DNA from: Vibrio penaeicida
GTDB taxonomy: Bacteria; Pseudomonadota; Gammaproteobacteria; Enterobacterales; Vibrionaceae
Direction: 5' to 3'
Assembly: GCF_030689305.1 (NCBI RefSeq)
Contig: NZ_JAUYVM010000018.1
Location: 42,940 to 106,939, forward strand
DNA: 64,000 nucleotides
Below the pieces are notes generated by a model. It worked only from the letters and a program-made list of their open reading frames with translations, was not told the origin of the DNA and made no database searches. A program made the position numbers and the translations under genes. Positions 34,361 through 43,805 of the stretch are shown piece after piece; within the stretch, counting starts at the first letter, position 1, and each line of letters starts with the position of its first letter.

Positions 34361-35611
34361 TTAAATATCTGAATAAGCTCTTTGAATCTCTTCAGCAATC
34401 ACCGCAATGCCTTTTTGCATGGCTTCGTCATCTTGCACGTAGTTCATGCGTAAACATTGATGAGCATGATCCCATTCGTCTTTCTGGCCTATAAAGAAAT
34501 ATTCACCCGGGACAATCAGAACGCCTCGGTCTTTCAGTCGTTGGTATAATTCCATTGTGGTAATCGGTAATTCATCAAACCACAACCATAAGAAGATAGC
34601 GCCTTCTGGTTTGTGAATACGAAAACGTGGGTCATCGATAGCATCTTGAAGAAGCTGGACGGCGCGCTGAGATTTCTGTTGATAGAAAGGTTTGATGGTG
34701 TTTTGGCTTAGGTTAAGTAAATCACCGGATTCAATCATGTGCTTGCCTAGCGCAGGACCTAAACTTCCCGGCGCCAAGCTAATTATGCCATTCATGTTGG
34801 CAAGCGCTTGAGTAACCTCTTCATTCGCAATCACAATGCCACAACGGAGCCCAGGCAATCCGAGCTTAGACATACTCATGCAAAGGATGGTGTTGTCGTT
34901 CCAAAATGGCGTCACGTCTTCAAAAATGATGTTTGGGAAAGGGGTGCCATAAGCGTTATCGATAATCAGTGGAATATTGTTGTCACGTGCTAGTTTATCC
35001 AGCTTGCGTACTTCTTCATCTGTTAACACGTTGCCTGTTGGATTTGTTGGTCTTGATGCGCAAATCGCTGCGATAGATTCATCCACTTTTAACTGTTCAA
35101 AATCCACATGATATTTGAACATGCGGTTATCCAACATTTCGATCTCGGGGTGATAAGACACGAAAATATCATCATCAATGCCCGCATCACCGTAACCGAT
35201 GTACTCAGGTGCAAGAGGAAGTAATATCTTTTTGTGCGAGCCGTCGGCATGTTGACCAGCAAATAGGTTAAAAAGATAGAAAAAGCCACTTTGGCTGCCA
35301 TTGGTTAGGCTAATGTTTTTTTCTGAAACGTCCCACCCATAAGTCTCTTTTAGCATAGAAGCTAATGCTGAAATGAAAGCATTTTTTCCTTGGGGACCGT
35401 CATAGTTAGCCATTGAGGCAACCAGTTCTCCACTTTCCAGCATGCTGGCACTGGCTTGATGAAAATATTCGAGCATCGCAGGAATGGCGGCTGGGTTACC
35501 ACCTCCGAGCATGATGGCGCCTGGCGTGCGGAGGCCATCGTTTAAGTCATCCATTAGCTGGGTAATACCTGAATATCGATTAAATTTTTCACCAAATGTA
35601 GAGAACTGCAT
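34361..35611 (-). CDS. avtA: Valine-pyruvate aminotransferase
   Basis: PLP-dependent transaminase of fold type I that exchanges amino groups between valine and pyruvate. From the ATG at 35611 it is 416 residues and begins MQFSTFGEKFNRYSGITQL, the vibrio start; a frame extension to 35737 has no family support. The PLP lysine lies in SMSKLGLPGLR, and the C-terminal RMNYVQDD holds the carboxylate-binding arginine. An AGGA lies nine bases upstream. Confidence 0.95.
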   Translation of the reverse strand: MQFSTFGEKFNRYSGITQLMDDLNDGLRTPGAIMLGGGNPAAIPAMLEYFHQASASMLESGELVASMANYDGPQGKNAFISALASMLKETYGWDVSEKNISLTNGSQSGFFYLFNLFAGQHADGSHKKILLPLAPEYIGYGDAGIDDDIFVSYHPEIEMLDNRMFKYHVDFEQLKVDESIAAICASRPTNPTGNVLTDEEVRKLDKLARDNNIPLIIDNAYGTPFPNIIFEDVTPFWNDNTILCMSMSKLGLPGLRCGIVIANEEVTQALANMNGIISLAPGSLGPALGKHMIESGDLLNLSQNTIKPFYQQKSQRAVQLLQDAIDDPRFRIHKPEGAIFLWLWFDELPITTMELYQRLKDRGVLIVPGEYFFIGQKDEWDHAHQCLRMNYVQDDEAMQKGIAVIAEEIQRAYSDI

Positions 35612-35993
35612 TACTTCTTTTCCTAAATATTTTTTATATTTTCTGTCATATGCCGTGTGTAGTGACTGAATCGCTGTTGCTTGCCATTCAGCGCTGATAC
35701 TTATGTTGATAATTTGTTGTGCAAGACTGCTCAACATACATTATCGAAACAGGAAGTAAAAGAGGGGAAGAAGCTTTGTTTTTCAAGGAGGAAATGTAAG
35801 GCTAAATAGTACAGATATATTAGCGCTATAAGGTATCGATTCACGCACAATTAATCGTGATTTTTGAGGGATAATAAGTACGAAACAACTAATGAATATG
35901 TGTAATTCAAGGGTTTTATTTAATGGTTCTGCAAGAGTGTTGATGTGTACTGAAATATAATTTTCAACATACTTATCAACGATTTGGATTGTC
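35612..35993. other. Divergent intergenic region, avtA / small lipoprotein
   Basis: AT-rich region of 382 bp that must hold the promoters of both neighbours. A TATAAT at 35956-35961 is a plausible -10 for the rightward lipoprotein gene, but no good -35 is at the right distance. I see no gene, terminator or clear operator. Confidence 0.5.
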
Positions 35994-36356
35994 ATGAAAC
36001 ACAAGATTTTACTCTCATCACCTGCTGCACTAGCATTGTCTGCTTGTAACGTAACCAACTACCAAGCGGTCGAACCAACCGCAGCACCTCATGATATTAT
36101 AGAAGCCCAAGTTAAGCTTAGTGGCATAGACAATATGAAGGTCACGGATGACGGTTATATTACGTATTTTGAATCCGTACCTCATGGCTATATGTGGGAC
36201 ACGCAGGTTATTAAACAGATGAGCCAAGAAGGAGCATGCGAAAATCTGTATGACTTCTTAGAGCTTGGCTTTGTGGTGAAAATTGGCTTTAAAGGTGAAG
36301 GCGGCAGAGAAGAGCATTTTGACAAAGCACGCTGTGATGCGGAAGAAACAAACTGA
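35994..36356 (+). CDS. Small hypothetical lipoprotein
   Basis: 120 residues with a lipoprotein signal ending LSAC (Cys18) and a folded part of about 85 residues. Cys82-like (GACENL) and a C-terminal cysteine (KARCDAEE) could form a disulfide. I do not recognise a functional family. It is convergent with glyS and shares a terminator with it. Aspartate after the lipobox is absent, so outer-membrane sorting is expected. Confidence 0.75.
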   Translation: MKHKILLSSPAALALSACNVTNYQAVEPTAAPHDIIEAQVKLSGIDNMKVTDDGYITYFESVPHGYMWDTQVIKQMSQEGACENLYDFLELGFVVKIGFKGEGGREEHFDKARCDAEETN

Positions 36357-36376
36357 TCTCCTCCTGTTAATTAACA

Positions 36377-36408
36377 AAAAAGGAAGCCGTCTATCTGGCT
36401 TCCTTTTT
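36377..36408. terminator. Bidirectional terminator, lipoprotein gene / glyS
   Basis: Perfect 12-bp stem AAAAAGGAAGCC / GGCTTCCTTTTT with an eight-base loop, between the converging lipoprotein gene and glyS. T-runs are present in both directions. Confidence 0.92.
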
Positions 36409-36424
36409 GACATTTAAACCTGAG

Positions 36425-38491
36425 TTATTTCTGCAGAAGAGAAATATCCGCAATTTGTAGGAATAGGTTGCGTAGGTTGTTCAGTAGCGTTAGACGGTTC
36501 TTCTTCAGAGCTTCGTCATCCACCATTACCATTACGTTGTCGAAGAACGCATCCACTGGCTCACGCAGATCAGCAAGTTTGCTGAGGGCTTCTTGGTAGT
36601 TGCCCGTCGCGAATGCTGGCTCTAGTGCTTCCGTCATCACTTCGACGTTTTCAGCCAGTGCTTTCTCGGCATCTTCCTGAAGCAATGCGAGATCGATATC
36701 TGAAGCAAGTTCCCCATCGAATTTCGCAAGGATGTTACCAACACGCTTGTTCGCTGCCGCTAGTGCTTCTGCTGCTTCCAGTTCACGGAAGTGAGAAACG
36801 GCTTTAACACGTTGGTCAAAGTCAGCTGGCTTCGTTGGACGACGTGCTAATACCGCTTGAATGATATCAATGCTGAATCCTGCGTCTTGGTACCATGCGC
36901 GGAAACGACCTAGCATGAAATCAATAACGTCAGCCTCTACGTTTTCATTAGTCAGCTTGTCGCCTAATAGCGCTTTCGCTTTACCGATCAGATCCGTTAG
37001 GTCTAGGTTGTAGCCATTTTCAACGATGATACGTAGCACACCCAGTGATGCACGGCGTAGAGCAAATGGATCAGAACCTTTTGGTGCTTGACCAATACCG
37101 AAGATACCAACGATCGTGTCTAGTTTGTCTGCCATTGCAACTGCAGAAGAAATACCAGTACTTGGTAGGTCGTCGCCAGCGAAACGAGGCATGTATTGCT
37201 CGTAAAGCGCTAATGCAACTTGCTCGTCTTCGCCATCGTGTGTGGCGTAGTGCATGCCCATTACACCTTGCGTATCCGTGAATTCGAATACCATCGATGT
37301 CATTAGGTCACACTTAGCCAGTAGACCTGCACGCTTAGACTTTTCAACGTCAGCATCGATTTGCTCAGCAATGTAGCCAGCAAGTTCTGTGATGCGGTCT
37401 GTTTTGTCTTTGATCGTACCCAGTTGCTTCTGGAAGATGGCTTGGTCTAGTTCAGGAAGACGGTCGATAAGCGGACGCTTGCGGTCTGTGTTGAAGAAGA
37501 ATTCAGCATCGGCAAGACGTGGACGTACAACCTTTTCGTTACCTTCGATAACGTAGCGAGGCTCTTTAGACTCGATGTTCGATACGAAGATAAAGTTCGG
37601 CAGCAGTTTCTTGTTCTCGTCATAGACGGGGAAGTATTTTTGGTCACCTTTCATGGTGTAAACCAACGCTTCAGAAGGGACTTTTAGGAACTCTTCTTCA
37701 AACTTCGCTGTAAGAACAACTGGCCATTCAACCAGAGACGTTACTTCTTCAACAAGGTCATCTTCTAGGTCAGCAATACCGCCAACCGCTGCTGCTGCTT
37801 TTTTCGAGTCAGCTAGGATGATGGCTTTACGCGCTTCGTAATCTGCCATGACTTTACCGCGCTCCTCTAGGATCGCCGGGTATTGCTCTGCAGAATCGAT
37901 AGTGAACTCTTGCTCACCCATGAAGCGGTGACCACGGATAGTGCGACCCGATGCTACGCCTAGGATCTCTCCTTCAATTAGGTCAGAGCCCATAAGCATA
38001 GTGAGTGTTTTAACTGGACGAATGAACTGAGTCGTTTTGTTGCCCCAGCGCATTGGTTTTGCGATAGGTAGGTTAGCTAGTGCTTTAGCTGCTAGCTCAA
38101 CAACGATTTCAGATGTCGCTTGGCCTTTTACTTCTTGTTTGAACAGCAGCCATTCACCTTTATCTGTTTTAAGGCGATCAGCTTGTTCAACTGTGATGCC
38201 GTTACCACGAGCCCAACCTTGTGCAGCCTTGGTTGCGTTGCCTTCAGCATCGAATGCAACAGCAATTGCAGGGCCGCGTTTTTCAACGATTTTGTCTTCT
38301 TGCCCTTCAGCCAGTGCTGCCACTTTAAGCGCAAGACGGCGAGGCGCTGCGTACCATTTCACGTCTTCGTGCGCTAGGCTCGCACCTTTAAGCTCTGCTT
38401 CGAAGTTTGCTGCGAATGCTTCTGCTAGAGTACGAAGTTGCGTTGGTGGGAGCTCTTCCGTACCCAGTTCAATTAAAAATTCTTTAGCCAT
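36425..38491 (-). CDS. glyS: Glycyl-tRNA synthetase beta subunit
   Basis: 688 residues, beginning MAKEFLIELGTEELPPTQL, complete. The beta subunit of the alpha2-beta2 enzyme carries tRNA-binding, HD-like and C-terminal anticodon-binding (DALR) regions. It starts two bases after glyQ and is cotranscribed with it. Confidence 0.97.
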   Translation of the reverse strand: MAKEFLIELGTEELPPTQLRTLAEAFAANFEAELKGASLAHEDVKWYAAPRRLALKVAALAEGQEDKIVEKRGPAIAVAFDAEGNATKAAQGWARGNGITVEQADRLKTDKGEWLLFKQEVKGQATSEIVVELAAKALANLPIAKPMRWGNKTTQFIRPVKTLTMLMGSDLIEGEILGVASGRTIRGHRFMGEQEFTIDSAEQYPAILEERGKVMADYEARKAIILADSKKAAAAVGGIADLEDDLVEEVTSLVEWPVVLTAKFEEEFLKVPSEALVYTMKGDQKYFPVYDENKKLLPNFIFVSNIESKEPRYVIEGNEKVVRPRLADAEFFFNTDRKRPLIDRLPELDQAIFQKQLGTIKDKTDRITELAGYIAEQIDADVEKSKRAGLLAKCDLMTSMVFEFTDTQGVMGMHYATHDGEDEQVALALYEQYMPRFAGDDLPSTGISSAVAMADKLDTIVGIFGIGQAPKGSDPFALRRASLGVLRIIVENGYNLDLTDLIGKAKALLGDKLTNENVEADVIDFMLGRFRAWYQDAGFSIDIIQAVLARRPTKPADFDQRVKAVSHFRELEAAEALAAANKRVGNILAKFDGELASDIDLALLQEDAEKALAENVEVMTEALEPAFATGNYQEALSKLADLREPVDAFFDNVMVMVDDEALKKNRLTLLNNLRNLFLQIADISLLQK

Positions 38492-38493
38492 GA

Positions 38494-39411
38494 TTATTTA
38501 CCTTCCTTCTTACACATAGGGAAGCCAAGTGCTTCACGTGACGCGTAGTACGCCTGCGCAACAGATTTAGTCAGGTTGCGGATACGAAGGATGTAACGTT
38601 GGCGCTCTGTTACAGAGATAGCTTTACGCGCATCAAGAATGTTGAATGCGTGACCGGCTTTTAGAATGCGCTCGTATGCTGGAAGCGGAAGTGGCTTCTC
38701 AAGCTCAAGCAGTTCTTTACACTCTTTTTCACACTGATCGAAGAAACCGAATAGGAAATCGACGTCTGCGTGCTCAAAGTTGTAAGTTGATTGCTCAACC
38801 TCATTTTGGTGGAAGATGTCACCGTAAGTCACATTAGAGCCGTCTGGTGCTACGTTCCATACAAGGTCGTAAACAGAATCTACTTCTTGAATGTACATGG
38901 CTAAACGCTCGATACCGTAAGTGATTTCTCCAGTAACAGGCTTACACTCAAGACCGCCAACTTGCTGGAAGTAAGTAAACTGAGTGACTTCCATGCCGTT
39001 TAGCCATACTTCCCAACCCAAACCCCATGCGCCTAGCGTTGGGTTTTCCCAGTTATCTTCTACGAAGCGAATATCGTGAACCAGTGGATCGACACCAAGC
39101 ACTTCAAGCGAGCCTAGGTACAACTCCTGAATGTTATCTGGAGAAGGTTTTAGCGCTACTTGGAATTGATAGTAGTGCTGCAGACGGTTCGGGTTTTCAC
39201 CGTAGCGACCATCGGTCGGGCGACGTGAAGGTTGAACGTATGCCGTAGACATTGGCTCAGGGCCAATTGCACGTAGACATGTCATTGGGTGAGAGGTGCC
39301 GGCACCTACTTCCATATCCAAAGGTTGTACAATCGTACAGCCGTTTTGAGCCCAATAATCCTGCAGCGCGAGGATCATTCCCTGGAAGGTTTTGATATCG
39401 TAATTTTGCAT
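38494..39411 (-). CDS. glyQ: Glycyl-tRNA synthetase alpha subunit
   Basis: 305 residues, beginning MQNYDIKTFQGMILALQDYW. It holds the class II catalytic domain, with motifs TYFQQVGGLECKPVTGEITYGIERLA across the active site region. First gene of glyQS. Confidence 0.97.
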   Translation of the reverse strand: MQNYDIKTFQGMILALQDYWAQNGCTIVQPLDMEVGAGTSHPMTCLRAIGPEPMSTAYVQPSRRPTDGRYGENPNRLQHYYQFQVALKPSPDNIQELYLGSLEVLGVDPLVHDIRFVEDNWENPTLGAWGLGWEVWLNGMEVTQFTYFQQVGGLECKPVTGEITYGIERLAMYIQEVDSVYDLVWNVAPDGSNVTYGDIFHQNEVEQSTYNFEHADVDFLFGFFDQCEKECKELLELEKPLPLPAYERILKAGHAFNILDARKAISVTERQRYILRIRNLTKSVAQAYYASREALGFPMCKKEGK

Positions 39412-39640
39412 AGTCAGGTTCGCGCGATTCTTATGTATGATTTATTGAAAATAACCATTGAGTATACCCAGTTCTTTGCTTGTCGAGTAGAGGAAATATC
39501 GCTTAAACCCTGCTCAAAATGGTCATTTCATACCAAACTCGTCAGAACTCTCGCAAAATTGACATTTTATGAGCAAACAGAACGATCTATGAAATGTGTA
39601 ACTTGCCATTATTAGAAGCAAATTCTACAATCAGATTGTC

Positions 39641-39800
39641 TTTGGGGAGTAGCTTCCCCGTCCTTCTTGGAAGCGGGACGGGATTGTACGTCAACATAAT
39701 TGATGAAAACATCATGGCGTATGAGACTCAACCACCTAAAAAATCATCACATTAGGTTGGGTTTAGCGAGACCATAGACAAGGTACACAAACCAGGGGTG
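39641..39800 (+). ncRNA. yybP-ykoY Mn(II) riboswitch
   Basis: The 393-bp gap between glyQ and the exporter gene contains the two conserved loops of this riboswitch: GGGGAGTAG (39643-39651) at the top and GTACGTCAACAT (39687-39698) in the second loop, followed by ATGAGACTCAACC (39721-39733). A later pairing region (CCACCTAA with TTAGGTTGG) could act as expression platform before the exporter start. This class binds Mn2+ and turns on Mn exporters, which is exactly what lies downstream. The rest of the gap (39412-39640) should hold the glyQ promoter; I see no gene there. Confidence 0.87.
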
Positions 39801-39804
39801 GGGC

Positions 39805-40422
39805 GTGGATCTTGTCTTTGGTTTTATTCAGATGCCCTACCCCATTGAGCATGTCGTGAGCGTTCTAGCTATATCCATTGCCAGTGTTACGCTGGCAGAG
39901 ATTGGGGACAAAACCCAATTACTCTCCCTTATACTTGCCAGCCGGTATCGAAAGCCGGTGCCTATCGTACTTGCTATCTTTTTGGCGACGTTATTGAACC
40001 ATACCCTTGCCGCATGGCTTGGCGTTGTTGTGGCGGATCATTTGACTCAAGACGTTTTGCGCTGGGTCGTTGTATTCAGCTTTCTAGCGATGGCTATATG
40101 GGTACTGATCCCAGACAAAATGGATGAAAATGATGGGGATGCTTCATTCCGAGGTCCTTTCGTTGCCAGCTTTATTGCGTTTTTTATCGCGGAAATAGGC
40201 GATAAAACACAGGTAGCGACGTCTATTCTTGGGGCGCAATTTTCAGAACATCTTCTTATGGTGATTATCGGTACGACCGTTGGCATGATGCTCGCCAATG
40301 TGCCTGTTGTTATGATTGGCAAATTCAGTGGAGATAAATTACCTCTAGCTTTGATAAGAAAAGCCACATGTGTGCTCTTTGTTCTGCTGGCGATAGGCGC
40401 GCTTATTTTTGGCACCGAGTAA
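39805..40422 (+). CDS. mneA: Manganese exporter, GDT1/TMEM165 (UPF0016) family
   Basis: 205-residue inner-membrane protein with six or seven helices and two copies of the family's metal-binding motif: AEIGDKTQ at 31-38 and again at about 129-136, in inverted halves. In V. cholerae the homologue MneA exports Mn2+. GTG start at 39805 with AGGGG about seven bases upstream; ATG at 39832 lacks one. The upstream Mn riboswitch supports the function. Confidence 0.88.
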   Translation: MDLVFGFIQMPYPIEHVVSVLAISIASVTLAEIGDKTQLLSLILASRYRKPVPIVLAIFLATLLNHTLAAWLGVVVADHLTQDVLRWVVVFSFLAMAIWVLIPDKMDENDGDASFRGPFVASFIAFFIAEIGDKTQVATSILGAQFSEHLLMVIIGTTVGMMLANVPVVMIGKFSGDKLPLALIRKATCVLFVLLAIGALIFGTE

Positions 40423-40510
40423 TCCATCGTATTTGTGAAAACAGACACATATTTCGATTTTGCTAAATGGTATTTTGCCTATGAAGAGTGTGGAGCAAGA
40501 GGGTAAAACC

Positions 40511-40768
40511 ATGTTAACGCGCTATATGGGTATGACGCCGCAAAGTCAAAGTTATCTGTTTACTTTTGGATTAGGATTGACGCTACTGGGGATGGTATTA
40601 ACCGAGATGTGGCTGCCAATGGTGGTAGGTGCCATCATCATGACTGGGTTGGCCGTTGAATCTTGGATTCGGGTACAACATTTGATTCCTATTAGAAAAG
40701 AACTGCGAGAGCTGCATCATCAGATGGAACACATCCAGCATCAACTTCGTTCCAAAACAGAAGAATGA
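40511..40768 (+). CDS. Small membrane protein, function unknown
   Basis: 85 residues from the ATG at 40511, which has AGAGGG seven bases upstream; longer frames (40460, 40481) have no such signal. Two membrane helices (about 15-30 and 32-50) precede a charged helix, KELRELHHQMEHIQHQLR, likely a short coiled coil. I do not recognise the family. A terminator follows. Confidence 0.7.
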   Translation: MLTRYMGMTPQSQSYLFTFGLGLTLLGMVLTEMWLPMVVGAIIMTGLAVESWIRVQHLIPIRKELRELHHQMEHIQHQLRSKTEE

Positions 40769-40779
40769 AATGTTAAATG

Positions 40780-40809
40780 AAGGGCAAACTTAGGTTCGCC
40801 CTTTTTTGT
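40780..40809 (+). terminator. Intrinsic terminator after the small membrane protein gene
   Basis: Stem AAGGGC / GCCCTT, extended by AAAC/GGTT with one bulge, then six Ts. Confidence 0.85.
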
Positions 40810-40879
40810 GCCTACGCTTTACTGCCCTTGTCTTTGTATCTTATTACTTTGGGTTTGATGGGAGCGGCGGCAGAGTGAC

Positions 40880-41128
40880 TTAGTCCATTCCTTTTTTGAT
40901 GAGATATTGGTAAGGCAAGGAATCAACCTGGCTTGCTATCAACTGGTGATCCATAAAACGACAAAAGCTCGGAATGTCGCGCGTTGTTGAAGGGTCATCT
41001 GCCTTCACAAGCAATACATCTCCATTTTCCATATTTCGAATGGTTTTTCTTACCATCATGACCGGTTCTGGGCAGCGAAGACCTTCAGCCTCCAGAATTT
41101 TGGTCGCAAGAGTCGGATCAAAAGTCAT
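40880..41128 (-). CDS. tusA: Sulfur carrier protein TusA
   Basis: 82 residues. The active cysteine Cys19 sits in the motif LRCPEPVMMVRK. TusA passes persulfide sulfur from IscS toward tRNA 2-thiouridine and molybdenum cofactor synthesis. A single-gene unit, transcribed toward the exporter cluster. Confidence 0.95.
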   Translation of the reverse strand: MTFDPTLATKILEAEGLRCPEPVMMVRKTIRNMENGDVLLVKADDPSTTRDIPSFCRFMDHQLIASQVDSLPYQYLIKKGMD

Positions 41129-41264
41129 AGTTGTGCGTTCAATTTGGTTTTGGAGCGCAAATCATACTGATGTCGAAAAAATATTCAATAAAGTCTTGGC
41201 AAATACAAAAAATCCATGTAACTTAATTTTTAACAATTAAATAACATTTGAGCTAGGGGGGTTG

Positions 41265-41447
41265 ATGCTAACTCAGTTAGACCGACTTACGATTTACAGC
41301 GTATTGTGCTTTATTACATTTTGCGCGCTGATACTTAGAAGCTCATCTGAAGTCTCTCTTTTACCACTAATTGGCTTATTTTCAACAATTTTTGGCATTT
41401 GGGTAGAAATGCATCGCTGGCAGAAACACAGCGAAAAACAGAATTAA
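41265..41447 (+). CDS. Small two-helix membrane protein, hypothetical
   Basis: 60 residues from ATG 41265, with AGGGGGG just upstream. Two hydrophobic helices (about 10-28 and 31-47) and a basic tail (HRWQKHSEKQN). Function unknown. It is followed by a strong terminator, which supports it being a real gene. Confidence 0.65.
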   Translation: MLTQLDRLTIYSVLCFITFCALILRSSSEVSLLPLIGLFSTIFGIWVEMHRWQKHSEKQN

Positions 41448-41495
41448 CACGACACTACTACACATTCCGACACTATCCCATTTTTCTTGGGCTTC

Positions 41496-41520
41496 CCCGC
41501 TGAAAGGCGGGATTTTTTTT
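41496..41520 (+). terminator. Intrinsic terminator of the small membrane protein gene
   Basis: 5-bp GC-only stem CCCGC / GCGGG with loop TGAAAG, followed by ATTTTTTTT. Confidence 0.85.
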
Positions 41521-41631
41521 ACTTTTTATTTACAAATCTATCGATTTCTACGTCACTTCTACTTTGATCTCTACCGAATGTCTCTTGCCTTAATTTTGTT
41601 ATTATGACGTTTTCACAAACGAGTCTGTGCT

Positions 41632-42576
41632 TTGGAATTAGAAGAGATCTATCGTCGAGATTTAAATTTGCTGGTGGCGTTGCGAATCATTATAGAAGAA
41701 GGCAGTGTGAGCCGAGCTGCGACTCGGTTGAACCTGAGTCAGTCAGCAATGAGTCGTGTGCTAGGGCGATTACGCCAATTGGTGGGCGATCCATTATTCG
41801 TCCGACAAGGTCAGCACTTAATTCCGACAGAAAAAGCGATTGCACTGAATCAAGCACTGGGTGAGCCACTTGAATCGTTACGTTCGTTATTAACGCCAGA
41901 ACGATTTGACCCAACAACTTGCGATCAAACGTTCACGATAGCGACGACAGATTACGCCATGCAGACCATTTTTCCGTTTGCATTGCCTCGGATATATCAA
42001 GAAGCCCCCCAAGTAAAATTTGAATTCATTCCATTGATTGACGATCAACTTCCACAGCAGTTGACGCATCAAGGTGCAGATTTGGCAATTTGCCGTCCTA
42101 CGGGCTCGGTAGAGCCATTGAACAGTGATCGGCTAGGGCGTGTTGGCGTATCCTGCTTAATTTCTAAGCAACACCCGATTGCCAATAGCGATATGCGACT
42201 GCATGATTACCTTGAATACCCACACGCTATGATCGCGATAAGCGATGGCGTGAAAGCGCTGCTCGATCAGGCACTGAGTAACCAGCCAGCTCGAAATATG
42301 GTGCTCCGTGCCTATCATTTAGAAGCGGCTTTAGCGATTGTGGACACCTTGCCGCTGATCATCACTGTCCCTGCAGATTTAGCCTATTTGGTCGCAGATC
42401 GTTACGACCTATTGGTGAAACCGCTTCCTTTTGAATTCACTCCCTTTGAGTACTCGATGATTTGGCATCCTAGAAGTGACCATTCTCCAGCTCAGGAATG
42501 GTTGAGAACGATGGTAAAAGAGGAGTGCAGTCGGTTAATTGCAAAGCGAGTAGAAGATCTAGGGTTAGATAATTAA
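41632..42576 (+). CDS. LysR-family transcriptional regulator
   Basis: 314 residues: winged helix-turn-helix (about 10-68, with GSVSRAATRLNLSQSAMSRVLGRLR), linker helix, and a periplasmic-binding-protein-like effector domain (about 90-300). Its effector is not evident. It converges on the acuI-type reductase gene, so it need not control it. The start is uncertain: TTG at 41632 gives the family-typical N-terminus, but I see no clear ribosome-binding site. Confidence 0.9.
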   Translation: MELEEIYRRDLNLLVALRIIIEEGSVSRAATRLNLSQSAMSRVLGRLRQLVGDPLFVRQGQHLIPTEKAIALNQALGEPLESLRSLLTPERFDPTTCDQTFTIATTDYAMQTIFPFALPRIYQEAPQVKFEFIPLIDDQLPQQLTHQGADLAICRPTGSVEPLNSDRLGRVGVSCLISKQHPIANSDMRLHDYLEYPHAMIAISDGVKALLDQALSNQPARNMVLRAYHLEAALAIVDTLPLIITVPADLAYLVADRYDLLVKPLPFEFTPFEYSMIWHPRSDHSPAQEWLRTMVKEECSRLIAKRVEDLGLDN

Positions 42577-42618
42577 GAAAACCCTGACTAGAAAGGAGCT
42601 TGGTTTAAATTATTTTTG

Positions 42619-42641
42619 TGGGTCAGACAGTGTCTGACCCA
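42619..42641. repeat. Perfect 11-bp inverted repeat (REP-like or terminator)
   Basis: TGGGTCAGACA, one central G, TGTCTGACCCA, between convergent genes. No strong T-run on either side. Similar GGTCAGACA palindromes occur in some genomes as REP-type elements next to TnpA-REP transposases; none is encoded here. Confidence 0.6.
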
Positions 42642-42694
42642 TGATTTAATTTTGCCAATGAGCCTTTGGCATTGTTTGCTAACGGGAGAAAGTG

Positions 42695-43675
42695 TTAAGG
42701 CTTAATGACCACGCGACCCGTCACTTGACCATTCGTTATGTCTTCCGCGTATTTCGGCGCATCAATTAAAGGAATCTCTGTGCAGGCTTGTTCAAAGTAA
42801 CTGGCTGGAAGCAGTTCAGTGAGCTTTTCCCATGCTGCTGTGCGCTTCTCGTAGGGGCAGTAAACGGAATCGACCCCTTGCAAACGGACGTTTCGCAGAA
42901 TAAATGGCATAACCGTCGTTGGTAAATCGAATCCACCTGCCAAACCGCATGCAGCGACGGTACTGTTGTAATCCATCTGCGCCAACACTTTGGCTAATAC
43001 TTTGCTACCAACAGTGTCAATGGCACCTGCCCAGATTTGTTTTTCGAGTGCGCGTGCGGGCTCTTCAAACTCACTGCGATCAATGACTCGGCTCGCCCCT
43101 AATTTTTCAAGTAAAGGACCGTTCTTTTCTACTCGACCGCTTACGGCTACTACGTTATAGCCCAGAGTGCTCAGTAGCGTGACAGTAACAGAACCAACGC
43201 CGCCACTTGCCCCTGTTACGAGAATTTCGCCATCTTCTGGTTTTACATCGCCATCTATAATGGCTTGTACACACAGCATGGCTGTTAATCCTGCGGTACC
43301 TACCATCATCGCTTGCTTGCTGCCAAGCCCTGAAGGTAACGGAACTAACCAATCTGCTTTGAGGCTAGCGCGTTGAGCCATACCACCCCAGTGGTTTTCC
43401 CCTACGCCCCAACCGGTTAGTACCACTTTGTCACCAGTTTGGTAGCGCTCGTCAGAAGACGTCACCACGGTTCCCGCTAAATCGATCCCTGGCACCATTG
43501 GAAACTGACGGATGATTTTCCCTTTGCCAGTAATGGCGAGTCCGTCTTTGTAATTCAGAGAAGTGTAATCCACATCGATAACCACATCACCTTCAGGCAA
43601 ATGAGAATCGTCTAGTGATTCAATGGATGCGATGGTTTTTTTATCTTCTTGATTTAGAACGAGAGCTTGGAACAT
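42695..43675 (-). CDS. acuI: Zinc-free medium-chain oxidoreductase, acrylyl-CoA reductase (AcuI/YhdH) type
   Basis: 326 residues of the quinone-oxidoreductase-like MDR superfamily. The Rossmann motif is TGASGGVGSV, and the family motif YKDGLAITGKGKI is near residue 46. AcuI reduces the toxic acrylyl-CoA to propionyl-CoA, for example in DMSP or propionate routes. The ATG at 43675 is preceded by GGAG; a GTG twelve bases earlier overlaps that site and is unlikely. Substrate is inferred from family. Confidence 0.85.
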   Translation of the reverse strand: MFQALVLNQEDKKTIASIESLDDSHLPEGDVVIDVDYTSLNYKDGLAITGKGKIIRQFPMVPGIDLAGTVVTSSDERYQTGDKVVLTGWGVGENHWGGMAQRASLKADWLVPLPSGLGSKQAMMVGTAGLTAMLCVQAIIDGDVKPEDGEILVTGASGGVGSVTVTLLSTLGYNVVAVSGRVEKNGPLLEKLGASRVIDRSEFEEPARALEKQIWAGAIDTVGSKVLAKVLAQMDYNSTVAACGLAGGFDLPTTVMPFILRNVRLQGVDSVYCPYEKRTAAWEKLTELLPASYFEQACTEIPLIDAPKYAEDITNGQVTGRVVIKP

Positions 43676-43805
43676 AGTCTTCTCCACAGTATGAGGGCTG
43701 CAAGCACATCACTCGTGTGCTTTAGTCAACGACACTAGTGTAGAACGATATGGCGTATGAAAAAAATGACACTTTAGCATTATAGGTATGCATATATTGC
43801 ATAGC

